64,000 nucleotides of DNA from Nitrosovibrio sp. Nv6 (GCF_900110495.1 NZ_FODX01000001.1:1116001-1180000), one strand, 5' to 3'. Positions 27,091 to 36,948 are shown, counted from the stretch's first letter. Translations and numbers: made by a program. The notes: generated by a model from the letters alone, not told the origin.

Positions 27091-27633
27091 ATGAGAAACT
27101 GGAACGTAATCGTTACCGTGGCGACAGGACCAGGTCGCCAATCCCGGCTGTTGGGACAATTACGTCGCCTTGGTCATTTTGAGCGCACCGAATTTAAAAA
27201 CGTGTGCTTAGGGCATGTCGAGAATGTGGCCCAATTCCTGGAGACGCTGCGGGAAGCGCGCGAAAACGAAAAGCCCTGGTTTACCGATATGGGGCGTGCC
27301 ATTCCAGTCGAGCAAACCTTTTCCTTCACTCCCGAAACCCTGACAGAACAGCTCAAACAGGGGATAGCGCCTTTCGTAGAGCGCATGTCGGAGGGCAGTT
27401 TTCACGTGCGGCTGGAGCGGCGCGGACTGCACGGCCAAGTAATGAGCCAAGAGGTGGAGCGCCAGGTGGGCGAGCACATGAAGGCTCTGGCAGAAGCAGC
27501 GGGCAAGCGGCTGCAGGTATCGTTCGCAACTGCCGACTATGTCATTGCAGCAGAAACAGTAGGCACTGAATGCGGCGTCGCCCTGTTTGATCGCGCCTTT
27601 AGGGCACGCTATCCATTCGTGCTAACGCACTGA
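27091..27633 (+). CDS. THUMP-domain protein
   Basis: A 180-residue protein made of little more than a THUMP domain, the RNA-binding module of thiouridine synthases, tRNA methylases and pseudouridine synthases. Supporting segments are PFVERMSEGSFHVRLERRG (THUMP strand/helix) and GKRLQVSFATADYVIAAETVG with the final FDRAFRARYPF. No catalytic domain is fused, so it may act as an adaptor for a tRNA-modifying enzyme, as TAN1 does in eukaryotes; this is inference. A textbook AGGAGG lies at 27081-27086 before ATG 27091. Confidence 0.75.
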   Translation: MRNWNVIVTVATGPGRQSRLLGQLRRLGHFERTEFKNVCLGHVENVAQFLETLREARENEKPWFTDMGRAIPVEQTFSFTPETLTEQLKQGIAPFVERMSEGSFHVRLERRGLHGQVMSQEVERQVGEHMKALAEAAGKRLQVSFATADYVIAAETVGTECGVALFDRAFRARYPFVLTH

Positions 27634-27759
27634 AGCAGCCGGATTAAGCCATCCATATAGCTCCCCTTCCCAGTCGGCTTCACGCAGTCTCGCGGCGATG
27701 GTGTATGCGTCGCGCTGGTCGGACTCCATCGGCCCTGAACGAATTATTAAGCCGTCCAC
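27622..27759 (-). pseudogene. Fragment resembling the C-terminus of a DUF429-type protein
   Basis: A 45-codon frame (GTG 27759, or ATG 27729) reads IRSGPMESDQRDAYTIAARL, then READWEGELYGWLNPAAS. The QRDAYTIAARLREAD segment resembles the end of predicted RNase H-fold DUF429 proteins. It overlaps both the last codons of the THUMP gene and the stop of the macrodomain gene, has no ribosome binding site, and lacks everything upstream. Likely a leftover of an earlier gene. Confidence 0.35.
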
Positions 27760-28265
27760 TCATTCAATGCCTGTTGATATAACTGAAGGTCTTGCTCAGA
27801 GAAACAGCAAAACAACACTTCTTTGAGCGAAGTCTCAGTTTCAACAAACTTCCGCACCGTTTTGACCGCTATTTCCGCAGCAGATTTAGCCGGGTAACCA
27901 TAAGCACCGGTGCTGATACACGGAAACGCAACTGAACTCAAGCCACTGGCAACAGCAATTTCCAGGCTCCGCCGATAACAGGAAGCAAGCTGTTCTGGTT
28001 CATTGCTTTTTCCTCCATGCCAGATTGGACCAACGGTATGAATGACGTGCTTTGCCTTTAAACGGTAGCCTTTTGTGAGCTTTGCATCTCCAGTTTTACA
28101 ACCCCCAAGCAACCTGCATTCCTGCAACAACTCCGGGCCCGCAGCCCGATGGATAGCGCCATCAACGCCACCGCCACCCAGCAATGACGAATTGGCCGCA
28201 TTCACAATTGCATCAGTTTCCAGCTTTGTAATGTCACCACGAATGGCATGGAGCCTTGTTGTCAT
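27747..28265 (-). CDS. ymdB: Macrodomain protein, O-acetyl-ADP-ribose deacetylase-like
   Basis: A 172-residue single macrodomain that would bind ADP-ribose derivatives and hydrolyse O-acetyl-ADP-ribose or ADP-ribosyl-protein bonds. The family signatures are present: GDITKLETDAIVNAANSSL, GGGGVDGAIHRAAG (substrate loop 1), and CISTGAYGYP (loop 2). Length and layout match E. coli YmdB (177). It lies alone, convergent with the THUMP gene. Confidence 0.9.
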   Translation of the reverse strand: MTTRLHAIRGDITKLETDAIVNAANSSLLGGGGVDGAIHRAAGPELLQECRLLGGCKTGDAKLTKGYRLKAKHVIHTVGPIWHGGKSNEPEQLASCYRRSLEIAVASGLSSVAFPCISTGAYGYPAKSAAEIAVKTVRKFVETETSLKEVLFCCFSEQDLQLYQQALNEWTA

Positions 28266-28694
28266 CGTTGTGGCCTGACCTTAACTTTTATAAATCGCAA
28301 AACGCAAATTTAACATGGCACCCTTTCGTTTAACATCCCCATACCTGCGTCCTGTCACACCGAGTTCGGCGAGCGCGACACTCTGCGCCGAGCCAACCCG
28401 CTATGCAAAGCAAAGCTCACATGGGCGCCGCTACTAGACAAAGTTGCCTTTTTCTTTTCGGATTTCTATAAAAAACTTAATGCCTATTTAATCCTGCGCG
28501 TAAATCGGCAGCACATTTGATCAGGTAATCAGGTAATAGCGTTGACTCAGAATTCCAACCATACGAAAACGTATAAAAAGTTTTTGCACCAGAATGTTGC
28601 ATGAAAAGTTCGAGTCATTATTGGCGCTGAAACTAGCCAAATTCAACTCTGATTGAGAAGCTATGCTATTGAATTTGTGCGAAGGAGAATAGCT
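28266..28694. other. Upstream region of the haem-oxygenase-like pair
   Basis: About 430 bases between divergent genes, A/T-richer than its surroundings after 28440. It holds a tandem 8-base repeat ATCAGGTA (about 28519-28537), a TTGACT at 28541 and a TATAAA near 28570, but the spacing is too long for a standard promoter. No gene is supported. Confidence 0.35.
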
Positions 28695-29405
28695 ATGACA
28701 ATGAGCATAACACCTACCGGCCAATGGCTTAAGGATCTCCAGGAGGAGTATAGGAGCTTTATCAGAGAGAGCTCGCTGTACACGGCAATAGCCGCGGCTT
28801 CCTCGGCGGCGGATTTACAATGGATTCGGCAATTGTATTATTTGTCCTGCGACTTTACCGCCGCAGTCGCATTACGCTACGGTAGCTGCCAAGATCCGCG
28901 TTTTCGCGATGCTTTTGGCGAACACGCGGCTGAAGAAACGACACATCCTGCCGACCTTGCCGAATGGATGCGCGAGTTCGGGTTTCTGGCGGCTGGCGAA
29001 GAACCGGCTTCGGTGCTGCCGACAGTCGAAACTCTGGCGTTAGGCTCCTATCTCATCCGCGTGGTTACGCGCGAGCCAATCCCTCATCAGATTCTTACGC
29101 TTAACTTGCTGGCAGAGGGAGCCGCCTGCGATTTTTACTCAGCGATAAGCCCAAAATTGACGGAACTTGGATTGTCTCCCAAGGGTTACTGGGCTACTCA
29201 TGCAAAAGCCGATATGAGACATGAAATTTTAGGCCTTGGCCTGATTCCCCAATGCGATATGGATTCGCCTTGCGGCAAGTCATACGCTCGGGCACTTTGG
29301 ACGGCGGCAAGCTTTTTCAGGCTGGCATTTGATTCGTGGGGGGTGGCGAGGGCACAAAGTTTAAAGTACCCGTTCCGGAAGTATGAAGCCCAGTCGTTTG
29401 CTTGA
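28695..29405 (+). CDS. Haem-oxygenase-like di-iron protein, copy 1
   Basis: A 236-residue all-helical protein of the TenA/haem-oxygenase-like superfamily. Candidate metal ligands appear in the order used by haem-oxygenase-like di-iron oxidases: E81 and H84 (EHAAEETTH), E141 (LLAEGAACDF), and H169, D173, H176 in HAKADMRH, an H-x3-D-x2-H motif as in UndA and CADD. No signal peptide. GGAG precedes ATG 28695. It is followed 57 bases later by a close paralogue. The family oxidises fatty acids, amino acids or aromatic precursors; the substrate here is unknown. Confidence 0.75.
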   Translation: MTMSITPTGQWLKDLQEEYRSFIRESSLYTAIAAASSAADLQWIRQLYYLSCDFTAAVALRYGSCQDPRFRDAFGEHAAEETTHPADLAEWMREFGFLAAGEEPASVLPTVETLALGSYLIRVVTREPIPHQILTLNLLAEGAACDFYSAISPKLTELGLSPKGYWATHAKADMRHEILGLGLIPQCDMDSPCGKSYARALWTAASFFRLAFDSWGVARAQSLKYPFRKYEAQSFA

Positions 29406-29462
29406 GGTATCCCCACTTTGAGGGGCAAGGATCTTATCGATACAGATTTCCGGAGAATTGCT

Positions 29463-30170
29463 ATGACAACCAGTACAGTACCCGTTACACAATGGCTCAA
29501 GAATCTCCAGGAGGAGTATCGAAGCCTGGTCAGACAAAGTGCTTTCTTTAAAAAAGTGGCTTCGGCGTCTTCCGCTGAAGACTTCCAATGGATTCGGCAG
29601 TTGTATTATTTGTCCTCCGACTTTACTGCGGCAGTGGCGTTGCGCTACGGCGGTTGCCGAGACCCGCGTTTTCGTGATGCTTTCGGCGAACATGCCGCGG
29701 AAGAAGTGACGCATCCCGCAGACTTAACCGAATGGATGCGTGAGTTCGGATTTCTGGCCGCTGACGACGAACCGTTGTCGGTTCCACCGACTTTCGAAAC
29801 TCTGGCGTTAGGCTCGTATTTTCTTCGCTCGGCTATTCGCGAGCCGATACCCCATCAGATTGTCACGCTTAATTTGATGATCGAGGGAATGGCATGTGAT
29901 TTCTACGAGGCTGTGAACCCGAAATTGGACGAATTGGGTTTGACTCCCAAAGGCTACTGGGCGGTTCATGCGAAAGCGGATATGAAACATCAAATTTTAG
30001 GTCTTGACCTGATTTCGCCATGTGATCCCGATTCCCCTAGTGGCAAATCATACGCTCGGACCGCTTGGGAAGTGGCAAGCCTTTGGGTTCAGGAGTTCGA
30101 GGCATGGAGTGATGTTCCAGTCGAACGAAGACTTAAACTCCCCTCCCCGGCAGAATTGGCTCTAAGTTGA
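29463..30170 (+). CDS. Haem-oxygenase-like di-iron protein, copy 2
   Basis: A 235-residue paralogue of the preceding gene, colinear from WLKDLQEEYR/WLKNLQEEYR to the last third and clearly more than half identical by eye. It keeps E81, H84, E141, H169, D173 and H176 at the same positions. Differences cluster at the extreme ends and around 100-112. Its leader repeats the GGAGAAT-TGCT-ATG context of copy 1, so the duplication includes the ribosome binding site. Both copies look intact, which argues for subunits of a hetero-oligomer or for two substrates. Then 58 bases to the toroid gene. Confidence 0.75.
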   Translation: MTTSTVPVTQWLKNLQEEYRSLVRQSAFFKKVASASSAEDFQWIRQLYYLSSDFTAAVALRYGGCRDPRFRDAFGEHAAEEVTHPADLTEWMREFGFLAADDEPLSVPPTFETLALGSYFLRSAIREPIPHQIVTLNLMIEGMACDFYEAVNPKLDELGLTPKGYWAVHAKADMKHQILGLDLISPCDPDSPSGKSYARTAWEVASLWVQEFEAWSDVPVERRLKLPSPAELALS

Positions 30171-30228
30171 TTCGCTTATTCCTACGGCCAGATAACTAAT
30201 ATGGGTTAGATGGCCGGAGAGACAAACC

Positions 30229-31281
30229 ATGGAAACAGCAGAGTTGCTGGCGCAGCGTTTGGAGCTCGTCTACCGATGGTACAAGGGCATGGTCAATCCA
30301 GATACCAAGATGCTCGAGTACCTCTACATTCCCCAGGACGACCAATTCATCCGCGAGAAATCGCCCATCCGGGATATCGCCTCCGTGTGGGACGTGCAAA
30401 TGCTCAGCGATTTCCTGAAAAGGCATGAGCTTCGACCACTGGTCAAGAAGTCGTTGCGGCACTACGGCAATTACCTCGTGGAACGCGACGGGTCCCTGAT
30501 CCTCGACCCCCGCCGCCTGGAGGAGCCTTCGTCCATCGCCCACAGCGCCTTTATGATCCTGGCCCTGCTGCACGCCTCGCCGCCCCGCAGGACCCGGCAG
30601 ATCGCTGCCCTCGCCGAGGGGATACTCCAGCAGCAGAGGCCAGACGGCTCCTACAAGGTGTACTTCCACGACCTGCCGGACCACGGAGAGGAACTGTACG
30701 CCGGCGAGGCCATGCTCGCTCTTCTGGAAACCTACCGGCAGTTACAGAACACCCGGTACCTGCATAGCGCGGAACGCGGCTTCTCCCATTATGATGTGCA
30801 GTACTTCCGGCGCGCTCGTGTAGCGGAGGACGTGCTTGTCTTCTTCGCCAACTGGCAATCCCAGGCCTGCCGCCTCTTGTTCGAATGCACTCAGAGCGCT
30901 GGAATCAAGCAGGAAGTCGCGGACTACGTCTGCCGCATGCACGACCAGATCATTGAGCAAGGCTTCTACGAAAACGTCGAGGGCAATGCGACTCAGCAGG
31001 TATCGGTGGAGGTGGCCTGCGCCTTGGAGGGGCTCAACGATGCCTACGCGGTCACACACACCTCAGGCGATAAGCGCGCCAAACGCTACCATCAGTGCAT
31101 CTGCACGGGGCTGGCATATCTGCTCAGGTTGCAATGCACCCGCAACGGAACAGATAGGGAACGGGGCGGGTTCGGCCTGACCCCTGAAAATCGGACGCAG
31201 AGGATTGACATCACGGGCCATGCAGCCAACGCCTTCATGAAGAGCGTAGAGAATGGCATCAAATGTGCATTGCCGCCGTGA
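30229..31281 (+). CDS. Alpha/alpha-toroid protein of unknown function
   Basis: 350 residues, soluble, mostly helical. QQQRPDGSYKVYF at about 134-146 resembles the Q-x-x-DGSW repeat of terpene cyclases and prenyltransferase beta subunits, and DHGEELYAGEAMLALLETYR (about 151-170) looks like the paired helices of an (alpha/alpha)6 barrel. A GFGLTPENRT loop and DITGHAANAFM close the barrel. Sugar epimerase-like and glycosidase-like toroids are alternatives. GGAGAGA precedes the ATG. It lies on the same strand as, and close behind, the two di-iron candidates and is likely co-transcribed. Confidence 0.65.
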   Translation: METAELLAQRLELVYRWYKGMVNPDTKMLEYLYIPQDDQFIREKSPIRDIASVWDVQMLSDFLKRHELRPLVKKSLRHYGNYLVERDGSLILDPRRLEEPSSIAHSAFMILALLHASPPRRTRQIAALAEGILQQQRPDGSYKVYFHDLPDHGEELYAGEAMLALLETYRQLQNTRYLHSAERGFSHYDVQYFRRARVAEDVLVFFANWQSQACRLLFECTQSAGIKQEVADYVCRMHDQIIEQGFYENVEGNATQQVSVEVACALEGLNDAYAVTHTSGDKRAKRYHQCICTGLAYLLRLQCTRNGTDRERGGFGLTPENRTQRIDITGHAANAFMKSVENGIKCALPP

Positions 31282-31297
31282 GACATCAAATTATAAA

Positions 31298-32137
31298 TTA
31301 TGGCGAGGTGCCTGAATTCTCTCGAATGAATTCTCCCAACGCTTCCTGCCAGTCTTCCTGCATGTAAATGAAACCGTTGTTGTGCCCCCCCTGCAATTCC
31401 AGAAATTGCTTTGGATCGGGCGCTGCTTCATATAGTGCCCGGCCTTGCTCAAATGGCACAATTTCATCCTGTGGACTATGCGCAATGAACACCGGGCAAT
31501 TAACACTCCGCAAATACTCCAGGGTGTTGTATTCGAAACGGGACAGTAGCCGTATTGGCAGGAAAGGATAAAGCTTCGCTCCCATATCGGGTACGGAGGT
31601 GAACGCAGAAGCCAGCACCAGCAAGGCCGGCTTTTCGCGCGCTGCAAGCCATGCTGCCACCGCCGCGCCCAGGGACTCGCCAAATAACACAACATTGGAG
31701 GGTGCTATATCCTTTTTTTCGGTGAGGTACTGCCATGCAGACTGTGCATCCTTATATGTGCCCGACTCCGAAGGTGCTCCGCTACTTTGCCCATAGCCGC
31801 GATAATCGATAATAAATGTATTGTAGCCAAGGCGGTAAAACATCAACAGATAACCCATGCGGTGCGAAATATTTCCGGCATTGCCGTGAAAAAACAGCAC
31901 TGTTCCGGCCGCGTCGGGTGCGGGAACAAACCAGCCATGCAGGATTTCGCCGTCGTCGGTAGCAAGCTCCACAGTCTCGTAGGCAAGCCCCAGATCATCT
32001 GGCGTCTGGGTGATGCTCCGCCCATATTCCGGATAATAGACAAGACGCGGCTGTACAAAAAATATAACCGCGGCAAAAATAACATAGGCTATAGCAACCA
32101 TAATGCCTAAATTCAACAGCATACGTATGGGTGACAT
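31298..32137 (-). CDS. Alpha/beta hydrolase, BEM46/ABHD13-like, membrane anchored
   Basis: A 279-residue serine hydrolase. An N-terminal membrane helix (about 7-29) anchors a catalytic domain with oxyanion region FFHGNAGN, nucleophile GESLG, aspartate in HSPQDEIVPF and histidine in GGHNNGF. This matches the BEM46/ABHD13 group, often annotated as phospholipase/thioesterase of unknown substrate. No ribosome binding site is clear before the ATG. Convergent with the toroid gene, 16 bases apart. Confidence 0.87.
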   Translation of the reverse strand: MSPIRMLLNLGIMVAIAYVIFAAVIFFVQPRLVYYPEYGRSITQTPDDLGLAYETVELATDDGEILHGWFVPAPDAAGTVLFFHGNAGNISHRMGYLLMFYRLGYNTFIIDYRGYGQSSGAPSESGTYKDAQSAWQYLTEKKDIAPSNVVLFGESLGAAVAAWLAAREKPALLVLASAFTSVPDMGAKLYPFLPIRLLSRFEYNTLEYLRSVNCPVFIAHSPQDEIVPFEQGRALYEAAPDPKQFLELQGGHNNGFIYMQEDWQEALGEFIRENSGTSP

Positions 32138-32338
32138 ATATTGAAAATCAAATCCGGCAATTGACGCTTATTATTCAGTTTGGCGCTTTGAGCTGTGAAG
32201 ACTTTTGCGCCGCTCTGCCTTCATACTGTTATAGTGAGTTCGCTACGCGATGCAATGCTGGATTCCGCGTGAAATGGTTCAGTCCCCGGCCTCCCGGTTA
32301 TAATAAGCCACTATACGCAACCAACAACAGGAACGCCG

Positions 32339-32887
32339 ATGAATCTTGACCGCGTAAGTTCTGGCCGGGACGTGCCAAGCGATTTCAACGTCATCATAGA
32401 AATACCCATGAATGCCGACCCCATCAAGTACGAAGTGGACAAGGAGACCGGCGCGATGTTCGTTGACCGTTTCATGTCAACGTCAATGCACTATCCTTGC
32501 AACTACGGTTATATTCCCCATACCCTTTCGGAAGATGGAGATCCCGTGGACGTGCTGGTGATTTCGCCAGTTCCGCTCATTTCCGGCGTAGTAGTGCGTT
32601 GCAGGCCGCTGGGCATGCTGAGAATGATCGATGAGGCCGGTGGAGATGCCAAAGTTCTTGCCGTGCCTATCGACAAGCTATGCGGCTTCTACCGCGACGT
32701 TAAATCCCATGCCGATCTCTCGGAACTGGCGCGTTCACAGATCGCGCATTTTTTCGAGCACTACAAAGATCTGGAACCAGGCAAGTGGGTTAAGTTGGAT
32801 GGCTGGGCCGGAGTCACGGAAGCTGAAGCGGAAATTACGAGTGGGGTGAGCCGCTATAACTCGGCCGCAAAGAAACCGATGTTTTAA
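32339..32887 (+). CDS. ppa: Inorganic pyrophosphatase, family I
   Basis: Hydrolyses pyrophosphate, driving biosynthesis. The 182-residue protein shows [28 protein letters not shown] and the signature DGDPVDVLV with the three metal-binding aspartates, and [10 protein letters not shown] at the C-terminal side. A TATAAT at 32299-32304 lies 35 bases before the start and is the likely -10 box, with a poor -35. Single gene by its spacing. Confidence 0.96.
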   Translation: MNLDRVSSGRDVPSDFNVIIEIPMNADPIKYEVDKETGAMFVDRFMSTSMHYPCNYGYIPHTLSEDGDPVDVLVISPVPLISGVVVRCRPLGMLRMIDEAGGDAKVLAVPIDKLCGFYRDVKSHADLSELARSQIAHFFEHYKDLEPGKWVKLDGWAGVTEAEAEITSGVSRYNSAAKKPMF

Positions 32888-33042
32888 GGCTCTGCCACAT
32901 TCGGCGGGTGGTAACTGTGGAAAGGCAAAGGCAGACAAAGCGCGCCCGTTGCTGTTGGGGCTTGATTCCGGTTCAAGCCTGAAGACGGAACCATCGTATC
33001 TTTGCTCCGAATGAATAGCAGGCGGTGTGAAGGCAAGAAAAA

Positions 33043-33651
33043 ATGAGCTGGCTTGAACGCATAGTATTGAGGGGACGGATCGTCACTCTTGACCCACTGG
33101 ATATTAATCATATAGAGCCTTTACGCGCCGCGGTAACGGATGGCGAGTACTGGAAGCTCTGGTATGCAAATGTGCCCTCGCCCGAGCAAATGGAAAGCTA
33201 TGTAAGGAATGCCATTGAAGGTGCCGAAAAAGGGAATATCGCGTTTGCTGTCAGGCTCAACGAAACGAATAAAATCGTGGGCGCCACACGTTTCTATAAT
33301 GTGGACGAAATAAACAAACGGCCAATGCTCGGTTACACCTGGTATGCGAAATCAGCCTGTAAAACAGGCGTGAATACCGAGAGCAAGCTGTTGTTGCTTC
33401 AACATGTCTTCGAGCAAAAAGAAGCTATTGCCGTCGAATTCAGAACACATTATTTTAATCAGGCGTCCCGAACTGCAATTGAACGGCTGGGTGCCAAACA
33501 GGATGGAATTTTACGCAGCCATCAAATAATGCGTGACGGCTCAGTTCGCGATACGGTTATCTACTCGATACTTCAGCATGAGTGGCCGTCGGTGAAAAAC
33601 AATTTGTTGAGCAAGCTTTCGCTTGATCTACCCGGCACCACCAATATTTAG
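33043..33651 (+). CDS. GNAT-family N-acetyltransferase, RimJ/RimL-like
   Basis: A 202-residue acetyl-CoA-dependent transferase of the Acetyltransf_3 type: RGRIVTLDPLD at the start, a central VGATRFYNVDE strand, YTWYAKSACKTGVNTESKLLLLQH where the acetyl-CoA loop lies, and NQASRTAIERLGA, which is the hallmark helix before GAKQDG. Target unknown; members acetylate ribosomal proteins or small molecules. Only weak AAGG upstream of ATG. Confidence 0.85.
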   Translation: MSWLERIVLRGRIVTLDPLDINHIEPLRAAVTDGEYWKLWYANVPSPEQMESYVRNAIEGAEKGNIAFAVRLNETNKIVGATRFYNVDEINKRPMLGYTWYAKSACKTGVNTESKLLLLQHVFEQKEAIAVEFRTHYFNQASRTAIERLGAKQDGILRSHQIMRDGSVRDTVIYSILQHEWPSVKNNLLSKLSLDLPGTTNI

Positions 33652-33764
33652 CAAGCGCATGCCTACCCAATATTTCCAGTTTCAGGAACTTCGAAAGTCT
33701 CGAAGCCCTCAAAGCAGGTGAGGTTGGCATCGCGCCCCGGAACACTGGATTTAAGGGAGACAGC

Positions 33765-34541
33765 ATGAGCAGTCAGAATTTCCAGCAATCGTTTATGAAT
33801 CGACGGAAAGTGCTCGCGCTGCTCGGAGCAACGGGAATCAATATGCTTGGAGGATATTCATCCACCGGCGCCAACGGTGAGGAACGACTTCGAAGGACGC
33901 TCTCGTGTGTGGTCACTCCCGAGCAGACCGAAGGCCCTTATTTTGTTGATGAGCGCCTGCATCGTTCAGACATCCGGACCGATCCTTCTGATGGCTCAAT
34001 AAAAGAAGGCCTGCCGCTTGCACTCGAAATTCGCGTTTTCGCGGTTGGAGCTGCGACTGGTGCCGCAGTGGGTGCCAATAAGGGAGCCGACTGCAAGCCG
34101 ATCACAGGCGCTGTTGTGGATGTCTGGCATTGTGACGCGCAGGGGATTTATTCTGATGTCATGGATGACAATTTCAATACGGTCGGGAAAAAATTTCTGC
34201 GCGGGTATCAGGTAACCGACAAAAACGGCAGTGTGCGATTTATCACTATTTATCCTGGCTGGTATCCTGGCAGAACGGTTCATATCCATTTCAAGATCCG
34301 CACCAATCCGAAATATATGCAGGCCCATGAGTTTACGTCGCAACTCTACTTCAATGACTCGATTACGGATTCAGTATATGCACAGCAGCCGGCGTATGCG
34401 AGAAGGGAAGCTTACCGGACCAGAGCGAGAAATGAAGATGACAGCATATTCCGTCAGGGTGGGGACCAGTTGATGCTTAAACTCGTCGAGACGGGCGAGG
34501 GGTATGCGACGACTTTCGACGTTGGGCTTGAAATGGCCTGA
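33765..34541 (+). CDS. Exported intradiol ring-cleavage dioxygenase-like protein
   Basis: 258 residues related to the protocatechuate 3,4-/catechol 1,2-dioxygenases. The start of the fold reads [12 protein letters not shown], then [17 protein letters not shown] with the first Tyr ligand, then [16 protein letters not shown] with the second Tyr and His ligands, so the non-haem Fe(III) site looks complete. A twin-arginine-like leader, [14 protein letters not shown], lies at 11-25, so export is likely, which is unusual for degradative enzymes. GGGAGA precedes the first ATG; an internal ATG at 33798 starts at the leader. No other aromatic-catabolism gene is nearby. Confidence 0.85.
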   Translation: MSSQNFQQSFMNRRKVLALLGATGINMLGGYSSTGANGEERLRRTLSCVVTPEQTEGPYFVDERLHRSDIRTDPSDGSIKEGLPLALEIRVFAVGAATGAAVGANKGADCKPITGAVVDVWHCDAQGIYSDVMDDNFNTVGKKFLRGYQVTDKNGSVRFITIYPGWYPGRTVHIHFKIRTNPKYMQAHEFTSQLYFNDSITDSVYAQQPAYARREAYRTRARNEDDSIFRQGGDQLMLKLVETGEGYATTFDVGLEMA

Positions 34542-34563
34542 AATGGCTAACTGCCGCTCAGGC

Positions 34564-36948
34564 TCAGACAAGCTTGAACTCGGACCCCACGCGGTTGCCA
34601 CCACGCTGCCCTAGCGATGCCTGGATGGCATCGTTCACCGTTTCAAGAAAAACGAATTGTAGTGTGGAGCGCGCCGCTTCGGGGACATCCCTCAGATCTT
34701 TCTCGTTACGCGCCGGCAGCAGTACCGCCCGTAGACCGGCACGCTGTGCGGCAAGCACTTTCTCCTTGATGCCCCCCACTGGCAGCACCAATCCGCGCAG
34801 ACTGATCTCGCCTGTCATCGCTACGTCATGATTCACCGGCCGGTCAGTAAAAAGCGAAGCGAGCGCTACGAACATGGCAACGCCCGCGCTTGGACCATCT
34901 TTGGGAATAGCGCCTGCCGGCACGTGCACATGCAAGTCGATGCCCTCAAACATCGATGCCGGGATTTGTAAATCGCCCGCGCTCGCCTTCACGAGGGTCA
35001 GCGCCGCCTGAGCGCTCTCTTTCATTACGCCGCCAAGCTGCCCGGTCAGAATCAACTGTCCCCGCCCGCTCACTCGCGTCGCTTCGATGAAAAGAATATC
35101 GCCGCCTACTGGCGTCCATGCAAGGCCGGTAGCTACACCCGGCAGGCTCGCGCGCAGCCCGATCTCATACTCGAATTTTGCAGGACCCAGGATAGCGTCT
35201 AAATCGCCGATGTCGATACGCACCTTGAACTGCTCACCATCAGTGTGATCGGCAATGCGCATGGCTGCGTGGCGCATTACACGCCCGATCTCGCGTTCGA
35301 ATTGGCGCACCCCCGCCTCACGGGTGTAGTTCGCAATAATGCTGTCCAGTGCTTCGACCGTTATTTCGTATTGCTCTTCGCTCAGACCATTAGCCTCGCG
35401 TTGACGGGCCACCAGGTATCGCAGACCGATCTGGAGCTTTTCCTCCCTGGTATAGCCTGGAAGGTCTATGATTTCCATGCGGTCGCGCACCGGGGGCGGC
35501 ACATTATCAATCACATTTGCCGTGGCGATGAAAACAACGCGACTCAAATCAAACGGTACACCGAGGTAATTATCCCGAAACGTCGAATTCTGTTCCGGGT
35601 CGAGCACTTCAAGCAACGCCGCCGAAGGATCCCCGTGAAGGCTTGCCGACATTTTATCGACCTCGTCAAGCATCATCACGCAGTTGCGCGCGTTGGCCTT
35701 GCGCAAGCTTTGGACAATAGTGCCCGGCATCGCGCCGATATAAGTGCGGCGGTGTCCGCGCATTTCAGCTTCGTCGTGCACGCCGCCCAAAGACACGCGC
35801 ACGAATGGCCGTTGCAATGCGCGGGCAATGCTCTGACCGAGCGAGGTCTTGCCCACCCCTGGCGGACCGACAAAACATAGAATCGGCGCGCGCCCCTGCG
35901 GCTTCAACTTTTGCACTGCCAGAAATTCGACAATGCGCTGCTTGACGCGCTCAAGCCCGAAATGATCCGCTTCGAGAATCTCGCGTGCGGCGTTCAGATT
36001 GATCGGCGCATCCTCCGGAAGCCGCCAGGGCAGCTCGGTCATCCATTCAAGATAAGTATGGAGCATTGAATATTCGCTTGAGGCTGAAGGCATGCGCTTC
36101 AGCCGCTGCAATTCTTTTCGTGCCTGCACCTCGATTTCATCGGGCATGCCAGCCTTTGCGATGGCCTCGTCCAGCTCTGCAATCTCCTGATCCTCGCCTT
36201 CGGTTTCGCCAAGCTCCTTCTGGATCGTTTTCAGTTGCTCACGCAACAGAAATTGCCGTTCCCGATCCTCCAGGTGTTCCTTGGTGCGTTCGCCGATCTC
36301 CTGAGAGAGCCTGAGCACCTCAATGCGGCGCGACAGTATCTGCAGCACCTTTCGCAACCGTTCCTCGGTACTGACAGTTTCCAGCAGCAGCTGCTTCTCG
36401 GCCACTTCCGTATCGAGCAGGCTAGCCGCAATATCGGCCAGATGCGATGGCGCCCGTGTGGCCTGGAGCGCGTGAGCCAGCTCCGCCGGCACGCCTGGCA
36501 ACAGCGACAGGATTTCGATGGTGCGCTCGCGTAGTTGCATCGCAAGCGCCTCGGCCTCCGTGGATACCTCGGCTGGTTCGCCGATACGCCGTATCCGGGC
36601 AGCTAAAAATGGATAACCCTCGACCAGTTCTTCAATGCAGAACCGCTCCAAACCCTGGCACACAGCATGACGCAGCCCGTCCGTCGAAGTAATATGCCGG
36701 ACGATATTGACTATGGTACCCATGTTGAACAACGCATCGATTCCCGGCTCATCGACAGCCGGGTCCTTTTGCAGAACGATACCGAGCGGGCCTTTAGTGT
36801 GCAGGGCATGTTCCACTGAGGAGATCGATCTGGCACGGCCAACTGTAATAGCCGTCAATACGTGTGGAAACAATACAATGTTGCGCATGGGCACCAGCGC
36901 GATCACATCCTGGGGTAATTCGAGACTGGTTACATTAGACTGTTCCAT
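34564..36948 (-). CDS. lon: ATP-dependent protease Lon
   Basis: Cytoplasmic AAA+ protease for damaged and regulatory proteins. The 794-residue protein has the N-terminal substrate domain (about 1-200), Walker [10 protein letters not shown], Walker [12 protein letters not shown], and a C-terminal protease domain with the catalytic serine in KDGPSAGVA and lysine in [15 protein letters not shown] precedes the ATG, and a clear promoter lies 150 bases upstream. Length fits the bacterial LonA family. Confidence 0.97.
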   Translation of the reverse strand: MEQSNVTSLELPQDVIALVPMRNIVLFPHVLTAITVGRARSISSVEHALHTKGPLGIVLQKDPAVDEPGIDALFNMGTIVNIVRHITSTDGLRHAVCQGLERFCIEELVEGYPFLAARIRRIGEPAEVSTEAEALAMQLRERTIEILSLLPGVPAELAHALQATRAPSHLADIAASLLDTEVAEKQLLLETVSTEERLRKVLQILSRRIEVLRLSQEIGERTKEHLEDRERQFLLREQLKTIQKELGETEGEDQEIAELDEAIAKAGMPDEIEVQARKELQRLKRMPSASSEYSMLHTYLEWMTELPWRLPEDAPINLNAAREILEADHFGLERVKQRIVEFLAVQKLKPQGRAPILCFVGPPGVGKTSLGQSIARALQRPFVRVSLGGVHDEAEMRGHRRTYIGAMPGTIVQSLRKANARNCVMMLDEVDKMSASLHGDPSAALLEVLDPEQNSTFRDNYLGVPFDLSRVVFIATANVIDNVPPPVRDRMEIIDLPGYTREEKLQIGLRYLVARQREANGLSEEQYEITVEALDSIIANYTREAGVRQFEREIGRVMRHAAMRIADHTDGEQFKVRIDIGDLDAILGPAKFEYEIGLRASLPGVATGLAWTPVGGDILFIEATRVSGRGQLILTGQLGGVMKESAQAALTLVKASAGDLQIPASMFEGIDLHVHVPAGAIPKDGPSAGVAMFVALASLFTDRPVNHDVAMTGEISLRGLVLPVGGIKEKVLAAQRAGLRAVLLPARNEKDLRDVPEAARSTLQFVFLETVNDAIQASLGQRGGNRVGSEFKLV

